A DNA stretch of 64,000 bases from Thermothelomyces thermophilus ATCC 42464 (GCF_000226095.1 NC_016475.1:186001-250000), one strand, 5' to 3'. Positions 31,005-42,579 are shown, numbered from the stretch's first letter. Translations and numbers: made by a program. Notes: generated from the letters alone by a model not told the origin.

Positions 31005-33069
31005 TCAGTAGACATAGATGAAATCCTCGTTCTGCAAGTCCGTCATGTCCCGTAGCGCATTGTCTTCCTCGAGCGCCCTTTGCCGCCTGTTGTTGGCATC
31101 CTCCACCTCGACCGCCTTGCTGTCCTCTATTATTTGGATCTTGGCTATCATGGATTCATCCACGAGCACGGCGTTCTTGCCGAGCTGCTCACGGCGCTTG
31201 GCGTGCCGGCGGTTGAGGAACATTAGGTAGAAGGGGATAAGTCTTGTGGCAAAAGAAGAACAGGACAAATTTAGCCCCCGTTTTAATAACAACACCAATC
31301 ACAGGATTCAAAAATGAGGGGGTTAATTATTATGATTCGACTTACGCAGAGATACTGCCGACAAGGGCAAACATGACGAGATTGGAGATGAGCCCCGGGC
31401 GGTACAGAGGCGCCTGGCTCTCGTCGTAGAGCAGCGGCCCGATCACGTTGCCGGTGCACATGCCGATGAAGACGACGGCCGAAGTGCATTTCTTCTTCGT
31501 GTCCCCGCCCGTGTTCTGGGCCTGCCACGCGTAGATCAGGGGCGTGATGGCGGCCAGGCAGGACACCTGTGATTAGCGTGTCAGCTTGCACATTGTTCAT
31601 CTCGGGGATCAACGAGTGGCACAACCAAGAGAGAGCAAAAAGGAGAAGAGAATTCAGACGAGAAAGCTTACCAGATAATAGCCAAACAGCAAGACGCCCT
31701 TATTGTGGTCGTTCCGCGGGACGGTGAGCATGAGGATGGTGCCGACCAGGGGCAAGACGCTGACGGCGGCGATGGTCAAACCCTTCCTCTGCCAGTGCGT
31801 GGCGGCCCAGCCGGAGCCGATGATGACGAAGAACTGGATGGCGCCGAAGGGGATGTTGAAGAGGATGGCGTCAAAGTTGGTGTAGCCAAAGTCCTTGACG
31901 ATGAGGCTGCCAAACGTCGAGATGCCGCCGCTGGCAATCCTTTTGACATTGCATCTCGTGTCAGTTTCTTGCAAGACAGAAACCATCTATTAATACATTT
32001 GAAAGAGGAAAAAAAGCATATAAAATATTAACAATAAACATTAAGGAAAGGGACCTACGAGATGGAGACGATGGCGATGAACCAGCACCAGGTCTTCAAG
32101 TCCCACAGGGTCTCCCAGACGTGGTCCCATCGCCAGGCACGGGAGGCGACGCCCATCTGGTTAGCGCGCACGCGCTCGACGGCGATGACCTTCTCCCTCT
32201 CGGCGAGGTACTTTGCCTCCATGGGGGAGTCGGGCATGAGGAGGAGGACGACTAGGGCGTAGCAGACGGTGAGGAGGCCGCAGAAGAGGAAGATGATCTG
32301 GTACTTGAAGAGGACGCGGCTCTCGATGTGGCCGAGGCCGTAGGTGAAGAGGCTGCCGACGATGGCGGTGATGCCGTTCATGGCGTTCCAGTAGCTGGTG
32401 CGCATCGTCTGCTCGCCGCGGCGCCACCACATCTGCGTCACGGCGACGCAGCTGGGCGCGATCATGGCCTCGAAGGCGCCCAGCAGGAAGCGCAGCCCCA
32501 GCAGGGAGCGGAAGTCGGTGCAGGCCGACATGATGGCCAGCGCCGAGCCCCAGAGCAGGATGGCGCTCCCGATCACCTTGCCCGTCGGCAGCTTGACGAG
32601 CAGGAACGCGGCCAGGGGCTGCATGACCAGCTGCGCCAGGTAGAGGATCGACCCGAGCCATGAGTACTGCTTGCCGACGAGGTGGGCGTCACGCGAGATG
32701 CCAAAGACGGAGACGTAGCTAGTTTATGAGAGAGTGTGTTTGCCTTCCGGCGTCAGCCCGAGTCACCCCCAAGGTTCATTTTCATCGAAGGAGGAAGGAG
32801 AGTAGAAGAGGCGGGGACACCAACCTCAGCGAGCTCTTGTCGAGCTGCTGGAAGAAATAGGCGCCCAGGAGGAGCGGGAGGATGCGGAAGTCGATCCGGC
32901 GAAGGACGCGGCGCTCCTCCTCGTACGTGAAGGAACTGTCTCCGGCGCCGTGGCTGGCGAGGAAGTCGGTCGCCTTGTCGCGCAGCTCCTTTCGCCGAAC
33001 GCCGGCGGGTTCCGGGGCCGGCGTGATCTCGTCGCCCCCCGAGGGGTCTCCCGACCGGTCTCTAGCCAT
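31005..33069 (-). CDS. ACS-family MFS permease (allantoate/DAL5-like)
   Basis: Minus-strand exons are 32825-33069, 32059-32718, 31672-31939, 31346-31566 and 31005-31242, giving 543 residues. Every junction keeps the frame, and introns are 103-119 bases. The protein has the anion:cation symporter hallmarks: RVLRRIDFRILPLLLGAYFF then QLDKSSL in helix 1, YLAQLVMQPLAAFLLVKLP, RFLLGAFEAMIAPSCVAVTQ, WWRRGEQTMRTSYWNAMNG, then FGYTNFDAILFNIPFGAIQ and KKCTSAVVFIGMCTGNVIGP in the second half, with a charged cytosolic tail. Family members import allantoate, ureidosuccinate, vitamins or sugar acids with protons across the plasma membrane. Two HGATAR (GATA-factor) motifs lie upstream at 33269-33274 and 33350-33355, compatible with nitrogen control. 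The gene is divergent from a sugar-type dehydrogenase, suggesting the substrate could be a sugar acid or polyol derivative. The substrate remains unproven. Confidence 0.88.
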
Positions 33070-34507
33070 AGGTTTCCAATCGTTCGTTTTCTGAAATTAG
33101 GAACTGATGTTGTTGGCATTGATCTGGTACGTAATCTCTCTCTCCTTTATGACAAGGAGGTCGACAGTATGCAGGAACAAGATGAAAAGGCTGATGATGA
33201 TCCAGACGACCCCCAGTACTACAGAAACTGACCCGACAGTTCGGGGAGGTGGAGAAGACTGTCCAGTATGATAATATCAAGGCCTTTATATTGGAAGCTG
33301 GAACCGGCACGGGAGCAACAACCGGGCCAACAGCAGCATGGCGATCGCTTTATCTTGGCCCGAGGGGAGGAGTCTTGGCCTGTTTGTGCGTTGTATTGTA
33401 TTTACCTAAGAAGATACTCTTGGATATAACAGTTTTCGTAGTACACAACCAGGATGCCGACCAGGTACGTCCTGCTTACCGAGCATTGTTGGCTCGCCGC
33501 CCTGGTTGTCGGCCTCGCATCTGAGTGCCGTCCCCGGCTGCGGCGGGCTTCCTTGCACTTGCAATCCGTTGCTGGCAAGCCTGCTAGTCCGTACCGTTGT
33601 TTATGTCACCCGCGAACAAAGTGATTGGCGGATTAATTCAGGTTGAACGAGCGAAGGAAGCACTGTGGAAGTCGCCATCATCGTTCACTAATACCCTCCG
33701 GTACTAGTTACTCGTGAACTGCTTGCACTAGAACTTGAGGGTGACTGATCTGCTGTGGTCCAGGAACCGGGGATGGGGAGCCAAGCCAACGGCACTTAAG
33801 GTACAGAAGTGCACTCGCAGTATATATGATAAGCGAAGCACACATGCACGGGCATCCAGTTATACCGATTACATGGGTCGCGGCAAGGTATGTAGCTCCC
33901 TATTTTAGCCGGCTACACTACCCCCGAGTCGTGACACTGCCGCTTCCCCGCACAATCCCCCCGCATCTTCAAAGCTCTGGGATTGGAGCCGGTCCTTGCC
34001 GTGTTCAGCCTAAGATTCGGGGAGTGGGATATCTCCGGCCGAGACGGTGGGAGATGTGTCCGAGAGAGAGACAGAGTCTCGCTGGAGGGCCAGGACAACG
34101 GCGTTATATCTGTTCGCTCAGGAGAGTGAGCCTTCAGTAGTCGTCCTTGCGATAGTACTACAGTTATCCTGCGGTGGTGTGCGGCACTGTACTGCAGTAT
34201 CCCGTTAAGACGTGTGTGTAAGTGCATGTATACATAGGTGCCCACCTACCTGCATATATTATCTTGCAAGCCCCTGAATTTGACTGACTGACAACAGTCT
34301 TGGAGGCACTCGACGATTCTAGTCTTCCCAGTCATCGGAACACTAGAAGAGGAAAGGAAAGAAGATAATTAAGCAATAAAGAGAGAGAGTGTGTGTGTGT
34401 ATGTGTGAAAGAGCAAGGAAACAATAAATCAAAACAAAAGGGGTTAACAGTAAAGGAAGAGGAAAAAAAAAAACAAAAACAAATATCAGAGCTACACCCC
34501 ATCAAGC
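33070..34507. promoter_or_regulatory. Shared divergent promoter region (ACS permease / Gfo-Idh-MocA enzyme)
   Basis: 1.44 kb without a recognised gene separates two outward-reading genes. It contains TGATAA (33269-33274) and TTATCT (33350-33355), matching the AreA/NIT2 consensus HGATAR on opposite strands about 200-285 bases from the permease ATG. A GA/GT repeat (34380-34410) and an A-rich run lie just before the oxidoreductase ATG. The motifs are short, so this is suggestive only. Confidence 0.35.
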
Positions 34508-35803
34508 ATGGCTACCACCAGGAAGCGCTACGCCATCGTGGGCACGGGCGCCCGGTCCAGCTTCTTCTTCAATGCCATCGGGCAGGACTACCGGGCGACG
34601 GCGTGCGTGGTGGCGCTCTGCGACACCAACCAGACGCGCATGAACCAGCGCAACAAGCGGCTCGAGGCCATCGGGCACGGGTCGGTGCCGACGTACCCGG
34701 CCGCCGACTTTGACCGCATGATCGCCGAGACCAGGCCGGACGAGGTGATCGTGACGACCATCGACCGGACGCACCACACCTACATCATCCGCGCCCTCGA
34801 GCTCGGCTGCAACGTGGTGACCGAGAAGCCCATGACGATCGACGCGCCGCGCTGCCTCGACATCCTGTCGGCGGTCGACCGGACCGGCGGCCGGGTGCGC
34901 GTCGCCTTCAACTACCGGTACGCGCCGCACAACACGAAGATCTACGAGCTGCTGCGGTCGGGCGCCGTCGGCACCGTCACGTCGGTCCACTTCGAGTGGC
35001 TGCTCGACACGTCGCACGGCGCCGACTACTTCCGCCGCTGGCACCGCGACAAGCGCAACAGCGGCGGCCTGCTGGTCCACAAGTCGACCCACCACTTCGA
35101 CCTCGTCAACTTCTGGCTGCGCACCCGGCCCCTGTCCGTCTACGCCCAGGGCGACCTCCGGTTCTACGGCCGCGAGAACGCCGAGGCCCGCGGCGTCACC
35201 CGCTTCTACAGCCGCGCCCGCGGCAGCGAGGCCGCCCGCGACGACCCCTTCGCCCTCCACCTGGACCGCGTGCCGGCGCTCAAGGAGCTCTACTGGGACG
35301 CCGAGCACGAGGACGGCTACTACCGCGACCAGAGCGTCTTCGGCGACGGCATCAGCATCGAGGACACCATGAGCGTCCTGGTCCGGTACCGCAACGGCGC
35401 CGTCATGACCTACTCGCTGACCGCCTACGCGCCCTGGGAGGGGTTCCGCGTCAGCTTCAACGGGACGGGGGGCCGGCTGGAGGTCGAGGTGGCCGAGAAC
35501 AGCTACGTCAACGCGGCGGGCGAGCAGGGGCCCGAGGGGGCGGCCGAGCGGCGGTCCATCCTGCTGCGGCCCCTGTTCGGCAAGCCGAGGGAGGTCGAGA
35601 TCCCCGCCGCGGACGGCGCCCACGGCGGCGGCGACAAGATCCTGCTCCGCGACCTGTTCGGCGAGCCGCAGACCGACGAGTACATGCGCGCCGCCGGCCA
35701 CCTCGACGGCGCCGCCTCCATCCTGACCGGCATCGCCGCCAACAAGTCCATGGCCACCGGTCAGGTGGTGTACGTCGACGACATCCTGAAGCTTCCGGAT
35801 TGA
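34508..35803 (+). CDS. Gfo/Idh/MocA-family NAD(P)-dependent oxidoreductase
   Basis: An intronless 431-residue protein. It has an N-terminal Rossmann fold with the nucleotide loop GTGARS (12-17), the family EKP motif (TEKPMT, 106-108) and the C-terminal alpha/beta domain, with the active-site region LLVHKSTHHFDLVNFW (Lys192, His195/196). The family oxidises or reduces sugars, inositols and sugar phosphates in the cytosol. The particular substrate cannot be told. Third codon positions are almost entirely G or C, more extreme than in neighbouring genes, and there is no intron. The protein reads very like bacterial members (HRDKRNSGG...HKSTHHFDL), so ancient transfer from bacteria is plausible. 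It is divergent from an ACS permease and could act on what that permease brings in. The start ATG follows an A-rich leader, the usual fungal context. Confidence 0.9.
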   Translation: MATTRKRYAIVGTGARSSFFFNAIGQDYRATACVVALCDTNQTRMNQRNKRLEAIGHGSVPTYPAADFDRMIAETRPDEVIVTTIDRTHHTYIIRALELGCNVVTEKPMTIDAPRCLDILSAVDRTGGRVRVAFNYRYAPHNTKIYELLRSGAVGTVTSVHFEWLLDTSHGADYFRRWHRDKRNSGGLLVHKSTHHFDLVNFWLRTRPLSVYAQGDLRFYGRENAEARGVTRFYSRARGSEAARDDPFALHLDRVPALKELYWDAEHEDGYYRDQSVFGDGISIEDTMSVLVRYRNGAVMTYSLTAYAPWEGFRVSFNGTGGRLEVEVAENSYVNAAGEQGPEGAAERRSILLRPLFGKPREVEIPAADGAHGGGDKILLRDLFGEPQTDEYMRAAGHLDGAASILTGIAANKSMATGQVVYVDDILKLPD

Positions 35804-37083
35804 GCTGGAACGAACGAGCGAGCGAGAATCGAGGGGGAAAGCGAGCTGGTAGGGTTGTCTCGAAGAAGGCCCTAATAATAAAGAGGTTAGGATCTTAGAT
35901 AAGACGGAACATCTTTTTTATCATTCCTCGCCATCTCGTTACCTGGCGAGCCAAGTTGACCCCGGCGTGGTTGTTCCTGTCCAAGTTCTATGATTGGGAG
36001 AGTTTTTTTTTAAGAAACCATTACCGCGTAGCATGCGCCAAGAATCTATCATGATCGCCCGCAGTGGGCCGTCATCGAACACGGTCAAACCTCGTCAAGC
36101 ATCAAACAATCATGTGCGAGGGAAGAAAACAAGGTGTAATTAAAAAAACGGCGTCCCATTGCTAGAACCTTCCTCCCAGTTGGCCTGGTGCAAGCCGAAT
36201 ACATCCAGAGCCAGACAGATCAGCGGTCTGTCGTAAGAGAATTAAACAACAAGACGGCGAAAGAAAAAAGAAAAAATTTCCCTGGTCCCTGAAAAAGACG
36301 GCCCAAGCCGCAAGCATATATATCTATCCGTAATTCCCAGAGCCTTCCTGGCGACCCTCCAACAGCGCCGATTGCCGGTGTGATGTTACCCCAGAAATAT
36401 ATGCTCCAGCACCAGATAAGATGGTAGGTACAAGAGAAAAAAAAAGAAGCCCATGACACCGAGTCAAAACCCTGTAAAAAGCCCAAGTGGTATCATGCGG
36501 CAACTGCCAAAATATGATGAGAAAACACCAAAGGATGCAGCCAACCCGGTTTAAAGCGGTCCAAGCGACTCGACAAAGCAAGAGAGCTCTTTGTTCGGCC
36601 AGGAGCTATCAGATGCAGCGAAAGGGGTCAAAAGAAAAACAGCGTTTCGGAAGCGTTGCGAAGAACCGATGGCGTGACCCGTATAAGTCGGTCCACGCTG
36701 ACGAGAGAGTGCGAAGCGATTGCTGCCAAGTGGAGGAGTCCCGGTAATTAAAGTTGGGAGTGAACTATTTTGTTGTTGTGTGCAACGTGTGGAGAACTCT
36801 TTGGCCGCCCAGTTTGGCCGAACTACATGCGTAGGATCGGATTGGTGGTGTGGGTTAGGGTGATGTGGCGACCAGCGCCGTCACCGACTCCTCATTGGTG
36901 GTGTTGGCGGCTGAGAAGTTCCAGCCCACCTCGGTTGGCGTTTCAAAAAACTTTGGGTGGCAAGTGTAACGTGTGAGGTGTTCCTTGTTGCTCTGATTGT
37001 TTCGCCACGTGATGTCGAGCGGTTCGGGGGTTAGGCCAAATTGTTCGTCGCGGAAGTATAGAAAAGAAGGTGAAAGCAGAGAT
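35804..37083. other. Spacer between convergent genes
   Basis: 1.28 kb of 3' flanking sequence for the oxidoreductase and the small His/Gln-rich gene. Open frames here are short and lack motifs. Nothing else was recognised. Confidence 0.45.
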
Positions 37084-37524
37084 TTACTCTTCCTTCACGT
37101 CGGGCGACCTGTCGCCGCTGCGATGGAGATGGTGTTGGCGCTGTTGCTGGTGATGGTGCTGGTGCTGGGGCTGGGCCTGAAGCGGGTGTTGCGGATGCTG
37201 CTGGCGAGCTTGGTGGTGGTGGTGCTGCGGCTGCTTCTGCGACCTTTCATAGTGCGCATCGGCGCGAGCCCGCTCGCGCGGCCGGCCTCTTGTTTCCTCT
37301 TCGTCGACGGTTGCGCAGCCAAATCTTCTCCTGTCCTCCTCGTACCAAGCGCACAGGGGCTTGCCCCCAAACATCAAGTCGTCGTCGTTAATGACAGTGG
37401 CCACCATCCATGGTTGGTTGGTGGACAAGTCGATCTCGTCGGCAGACGGGTCTGGAATGTAGAGGTTGTGCACGACCATGGGAGGCTGTGGCGTGCAGTT
37501 GGGTGTTGAGCTCTCGGAAGACAT
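37084..37524 (-). CDS. Small conserved-type fungal protein with His/Gln-rich tail
   Basis: 146 residues from the ATG at 37522-37524. The N-terminal half is compact and looks conserved: PPMVVHNLYIPDPSADEIDL, QPWMVATVINDDDLMFGGKP, LCAWYEEDRRRFG. The C-terminal half is a low-complexity run of His, Gln and Arg encoded by CAC/CAG/CAT repeats, ending in an acidic-basic tail (SPDVKEE). No signal peptide, membrane helix or known domain was identified. Polyglutamine/histidine tails often vary in length between strains. The family name is not known to me, and function is unassigned. Confidence 0.62.
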   Translation of the reverse strand: MSSESSTPNCTPQPPMVVHNLYIPDPSADEIDLSTNQPWMVATVINDDDLMFGGKPLCAWYEEDRRRFGCATVDEEETRGRPRERARADAHYERSQKQPQHHHHQARQQHPQHPLQAQPQHQHHHQQQRQHHLHRSGDRSPDVKEE

Positions 37525-40080
37525 TGTTGGTGTTGTTGTTGTTGATCGCAACGATGCGATCTGTCGAGCGCTGTGCTGTAATGTTGATCTGCGAGGAAGT
37601 TGATGGCGGGGGTTCGGAGTTGAGCGTTTGTTTGTTTGCTGGCCCGAAGCAACGGGGTCCGCACAAGGGGCGCAACTCTCCTATGTCTCTGTGATCATAA
37701 AAGAGAAGAGCCTCTTGTTGTTTCAACGGGCGAGATGGTTGCCTGATAAAGGGGGGCGGTGTTTCTGGCGAATGCGCGTGCACCTTCCACGACAAAAGCC
37801 TTGTCGTGGCGTCGCAGCTCCGTTCCGACCAGTAGCCGCAACACAAGTCAGCAGCGGCTTGTCAAGCGGCAGGTTTGGGGCGAAAACACGTCGGTTGGGC
37901 GTTTTGTCGTGGTGGTCAGAGTCGGGCCTGATGGAAAAGCCGCGTGGGTCTACACGAGGCGTCTCGTATCTTCTATCAGTGCATCTCTCACCACCCGTCC
38001 GTTCGTTTTTGGTCGAGATGTCGTCGCACGGATTTCTCTTCTCAGGGCCGCGCAACGCGGGGTTCTCGGTGGAGGGGAGTTGCTGGGATCGCCGTTTTCC
38101 GGTTGCGGGGAAACGGTGGGCAGGTGGAGCGCGTATGTGGAGCGCCTGCCGAATAAGGCACCCAACACGAAAAGGATCTGCTGGTTGAATCGGATGACCT
38201 GCACAGCGGTCCCCTGAGCGAGGCGTCGAACGATGCTTTAAAGGAAGCAGATTATATGTTTCGAACAAGGTCATGCGCTGATGTGCTCGAAATGATGAGA
38301 AAACTGTCGAACAGAGTGGACACGAGGGACACGAGAGGGAGGCGAGCCAAGACCGGGATGAGGGCTACCGATGGATAGGCCACGTTGTAGGCTGTCAGGT
38401 GCAAGGCAGATACAGCTAAAGCAGCAGAAACTGCGGGTTGCAAAGAATATATACATCAAGTCGGCTACTGCGCTATAAACCTTGGAAACGCGCGGGATTG
38501 GATTTTGTTCGGAGCTTTCCTGCTAACTGCTGCCCACCGCCTCACTTGCACACACGGCTAGTGTACTGACAGCGCCACCAAGTCAGATACACCAGTCCTG
38601 GCGAGCGGACAAGTAACTTGAAAAAAAAAAAACCTGATCGCAGATGACGTTTTCGCATGTTGTCTTGGCGACACAACTTGATTCTGAAACTCGGTTGTCG
38701 CCGCTTGCCACGAACCAAGAAACGCTTTGATCCAAATCTTCAGTTTCGCGGAAGAAATCTCTCTCAGCTAGCTGTAATAGCGATCGCGCCGGTGCGGGTG
38801 GGATGGTCCGAGATTTGCAGATTGTATCTGGGATTGAAGAATGCGATCGGGGTACGATCACTGATGCCGTTTCCATCACCGAATGCCGGTTCCGTTCGCT
38901 GCGAATGCGAGTCCCCATCAAGGGACTGGACGGAATTCGCCAGATCTCTGGTGATAGTTATGACGTAACCGCGCGCGGGGTCTGTTTCCTTTGCGGTGGT
39001 AACGAGATTGCGGCACAAGACAAAGGCACAGGATCTGAAATCTTCTTGGCTAACGTACATGGACCCGAAAAACCACTCGAGACTCTTGCGATGGGCCGGT
39101 TGCTTCACGTGCGATCCCGAAATGCATGAGCAGCGATGATCGCTTAGCGCAATACGGAGTAGTGAGATGGAGCAATTGACTCTCAGCGCGTGCCACCAAG
39201 CCTCGCGTTGACCCAACACCTTGGCACCACAAGTACCTGCGAGAATGTACGAAACCCCGCTTTGTATTTTGTTATGCGCGGACTCGATGGAGTGCCAGTG
39301 ATTACCGGACTCGGTCTCGCATGGCCACCACGAGGCCACAACGCCAGGCAAATGTCGGGCACCATCTCGAACGAGGTTCCGTTGTCCACTCTTCGCCGTG
39401 ATAAGCGGGGGTTCTGCAGTTGTCGGGGGCATTACACTAGATATTTAGCGTGTAGGTATAGGGCTGAATCCCCTGCTCCTTCCTCGGCCTTCCCGCATGG
39501 GGCACCAAATGGGAAGCCACATGGTGATCGACCTGATTTGAGCGGGCCGCCAGTCGCACTGCGGGGCTCATGACAAATTCCTTTGCATACTCTTATATGG
39601 AACCCAGCGCAGCTGGACTGCGTAGAGGGAACGGCCTCGACATCGATCCAGACGGTCGTATTGCGCACAAAGGGTGACAATTACTAGATCGCTGCAAATT
39701 GTGAAAGACGAACGATGACCAAGAGAACCTCGCTCAGGTGTGGGAGGAGTCCCCGACGCGGTATTTTGTCACTATGGTCCGATATTCCACTACCGCGCCG
39801 TTTGCCACCGCAGAAGCCATCGGCGCTACTGTCGGCGCTGATGGAACAGATCCTAATCCCTCGCACAGTCGGCTCCAACTATCGGGATGGAGAGCTTCTC
39901 GTGCAGTAGGAGAGCTTTCCAACAGAGCTGACTTTTTATGAGCGTAGTATTTGACATTGTGAGTCCATGTCGCTGTTGTGTTGCGGCACCTCCCTTCGCA
40001 TCGCAGGAAGAAGAGATAATTACAATACAGGGACAAGTGATCGGGACAATGACTGCCGTAAGTGCCGACAACGGAGTCAC
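37525..40080. other. Gene-poor spacer, first part
   Basis: No supported gene was found. Many overlapping short frames on both strands (for example 38764-39432 minus and 38803-39129 plus) lack motifs and codon bias. The part nearest 37525 is the promoter of the small His/Gln-rich gene. Confidence 0.4.
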
Positions 40081-40123
40081 TGGTTCAACACACAGAGATC
40101 CAGCTGCAGCGGCTTGTCTCGAA

Positions 40124-40147
40124 ATATGGCCATATGGCCATATGGCC
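40124..40147. repeat. Three tandem copies of an 8-base palindromic unit
   Basis: ATATGGCC occurs three times in a row. Each junction forms the palindrome ATATGGCCATAT, so the array could form a cruciform or bind a dimeric factor. No adjacent gene is recognised, so a role is unknown. Confidence 0.7.
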
Positions 40148-42579
40148 TTTGACTTGTTAACCGCTTGCGACTCGCCGATCGTCTTCTATCAGATACATCT
40201 TTCCCTCAGCCCGGGAAATCTCCTCGGGTGAGCCGGTGCGACCGGATAAGTTGGTATACACGGCCTCAAAAAAAAAATATTCCAGACGCCTGTCCTGAAA
40301 ACTATGGTGGGAACCGTCTCGCTCGCGATTCATCGTCCTTCTCCTGACGGCCATCCCCGAAGGATTTACCTTATTCTCCTTGAGGCAGCTAGAGGCGACC
40401 AGCGAGTGTTGAGCTGCTCCCGAACCTTCGCATCTCATGGACTAGCACAGGCTTCTAGGCTGGCCATGAGCGTTTCCCCACACTGGAATAAGGATGAACA
40501 AGATGCATGCAGTTGCGAATCCTTTGGCTGTTGAACATGGTTCTATTTGTTTCGGTGAACGTCTTCCTCACAAGCCAGAATGGTCTTTTGGCCCCACTAC
40601 CACGGTGGCAGCTGTGGGCCGCTTCCTGTCAGCGAAGCTGGGTCGGGCGCTCGAGGGAAATCCAATCAAAGGGAAGGTTCTCTGATGCGAAAGAGAGGAG
40701 TACCTTGGTACGTCAGAGTCTGCAACGCCAAGCCAGTTTGTCGTGCTTAACACTTTGGTCTTGCAATGGGCCGTTGGGACAACGCAAGCTAAGTCTTAGC
40801 AATACGAGAACGCCAGGATAACCCGTCAGGTATTAGTTTACTTTAGTGCGTCTTTGCTTGACAGGTGGTAGTATTTGCGTTGGATTTTGCGTTGATTTGA
40901 CTTGTTTACGTTAAATAATTATATTTGCGTTGTTAAGACCGCTGGCACTAACTACTTATCATCTATAATTATCTATGAATCAGTAAAGTCAAGAATCACA
41001 TAATTTATAGTAGATAACTAAACGGAACCTAAGTATTGAAACTTGAGCAACTGCCTAATCAGGAGTGACCTAAAAGTGTACCCTGATACAGGGTGATTGC
41101 CGAACGCAGTGATGAGCTTCCGGGAGCGTTGAAAGCAGTCTGTAGTGGGTGGCTGTACGAAGGAAAAGAGTGCCTTGTTGAACTATCTACAAAGGAGACA
41201 AAACGAGTGGTATTTATAGACAAAGGGACTGGCCAATGCGTTGAACAGCCTCATACAGCTGTGGCAAATGCGTGGCTAATACGCTTGGAAGCTCCACAGC
41301 TTCCGACAGTGATCAAGGCGCCTGATGACGCGAATATCTGAGTCTGGGCATGCCTTTGAGGCAACTTCTAATGACAACACTTGCTTGAGGTAAACGAAGG
41401 GACTAAGAACGCAACGCCCTGCTTCGGACGCCGAGTACAGTCTGCTATCGGCTCTTAACTGGGCGTAGCATACAAGTTGTGTTCCACGTTTGTTAGTTTA
41501 CCGGTTTGCTGCCGGGCTCCTGCTTCCTCCATATTCTCCTTGAGATTATCACGAATACCAGTCCCTGTAATCAACACAATCACCCAGTAATTACCAGGCA
41601 GTAGGATCTGTACCTCTGCACCTCATAGTGCATACAAAGTGAGTTCAACCTCGGACACCCAGCAGTGACCCGGCATGGGACCTGGACAGGAGCAGCCATC
41701 GTCTGGGGGTGGGGCAGAGCACGAGCTGACAGGTTAGCCTCGCGGCCATAGAGGAGCTCGAAAGCCCCTTGAGAGAAGCCAACCTCCGAGGTGAAGCACA
41801 AGAGGCGGCCACGCCGGGTTTCGACTTGGGGCCTTCGCCGTCTTTTGACTCGGACCAGTTTGACCTGCTCGTCGACGCTTTCACGCCACCCCCTGTCGGG
41901 CAGGTTCCGCTCATGGACCCAGGAGCGGCCGGCCTCCCGCCATACTCGGGCGGGCAGCTGATCAGCCTGGGTCTTTTTGAGCAGCTTCTCTTTCCTTTGA
42001 CATTATTGATGACTTGTAAGCCAAACCTTGGATTCGATTACTGCTGTGCCTCAAGTGGAAGCGGATCACGGAACTGAAGGTAGCTTACCTAGAGCTTCCT
42101 TCTACTTCCAAACAATAATTATTTTACACGACGGAGCACCGATGTTCCAGAGGAGGAGGAGACCTCGGGGATGGCCTTGCGGCGTCCGATCATCATCATC
42201 ATCCCGGCGGGTTCCCGGTGCCGTCGTTCCGCGTCCTAGTCAAGTCCGGCCCATGTACTCGGAGCAGTGCGGTGGTGCCGTCCATGTTGAAAGCTGGCAC
42301 CCCGAGAGGGCTCTTCTCGGAGATCGTGCCAGGCCCGGGGGGGGGGGGGGGGGAAGGGTAGGTTTCCAGTCTGATATGGTGTCCTACTAGCGTCTAGACA
42401 GACAATGCAGTAACAATAGCACTGCTGATCACCATGTCCTCCCTTTTTGTGTCTGGGATGGCCAGAAAGTGGAACTGCCTCTACCGCTGCTAGGCTTCCT
42501 CCAATGTTGCCTCGGTGCTTGTAAAGAGCTACCTCCGTCTAGTGCTCCATATCACGCCCCCGCATACTATCGCCGTGTT
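40148..42579. other. Gene-poor spacer, second part, with two protein-like fragments
   Basis: From 40860 to 41060 the DNA is AT-rich. Two frames read in a protein-like way but were not recognised. One is 41093-41341 plus (SGWLYEGKECLVELSTKET, VVFIDKGTGQCVEQPHTAVA). The other is about 41740-42060 plus (AIEELESPLREANLRGEAQE, DLGPSPSFDSDQFDLLVDAF, FTPPPVGQVPLMDPGAAGLP), which could be one exon of a decayed gene preceded by a CTGACAG-type acceptor near 41730. A run of 17 G lies at 42337-42353. Confidence 0.3.
42337..42353 (+). repeat. G17 homopolymer
   Basis: Seventeen consecutive G residues. Long G runs can form quadruplex structures and are error-prone in sequencing, so the exact length should be treated with care. 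Confidence 0.8.

Noticed and set aside
34502-35701. A 399-codon frame antisense to the Gfo/Idh/MocA gene
   Set aside because: Shadow of extreme third-position GC. Low-complexity Val/Ala/Asp/Gly translation without motifs.
37723-38274. Overlapping open frames on both strands upstream of the small His/Gln-rich gene
   Set aside because: No motifs, and equal openness on both strands. Treated as spacer.
38764-39432. A 222-codon minus-strand frame and an overlapping plus-strand frame at 38803-39129
   Set aside because: Neither shows a recognisable family or codon preference.
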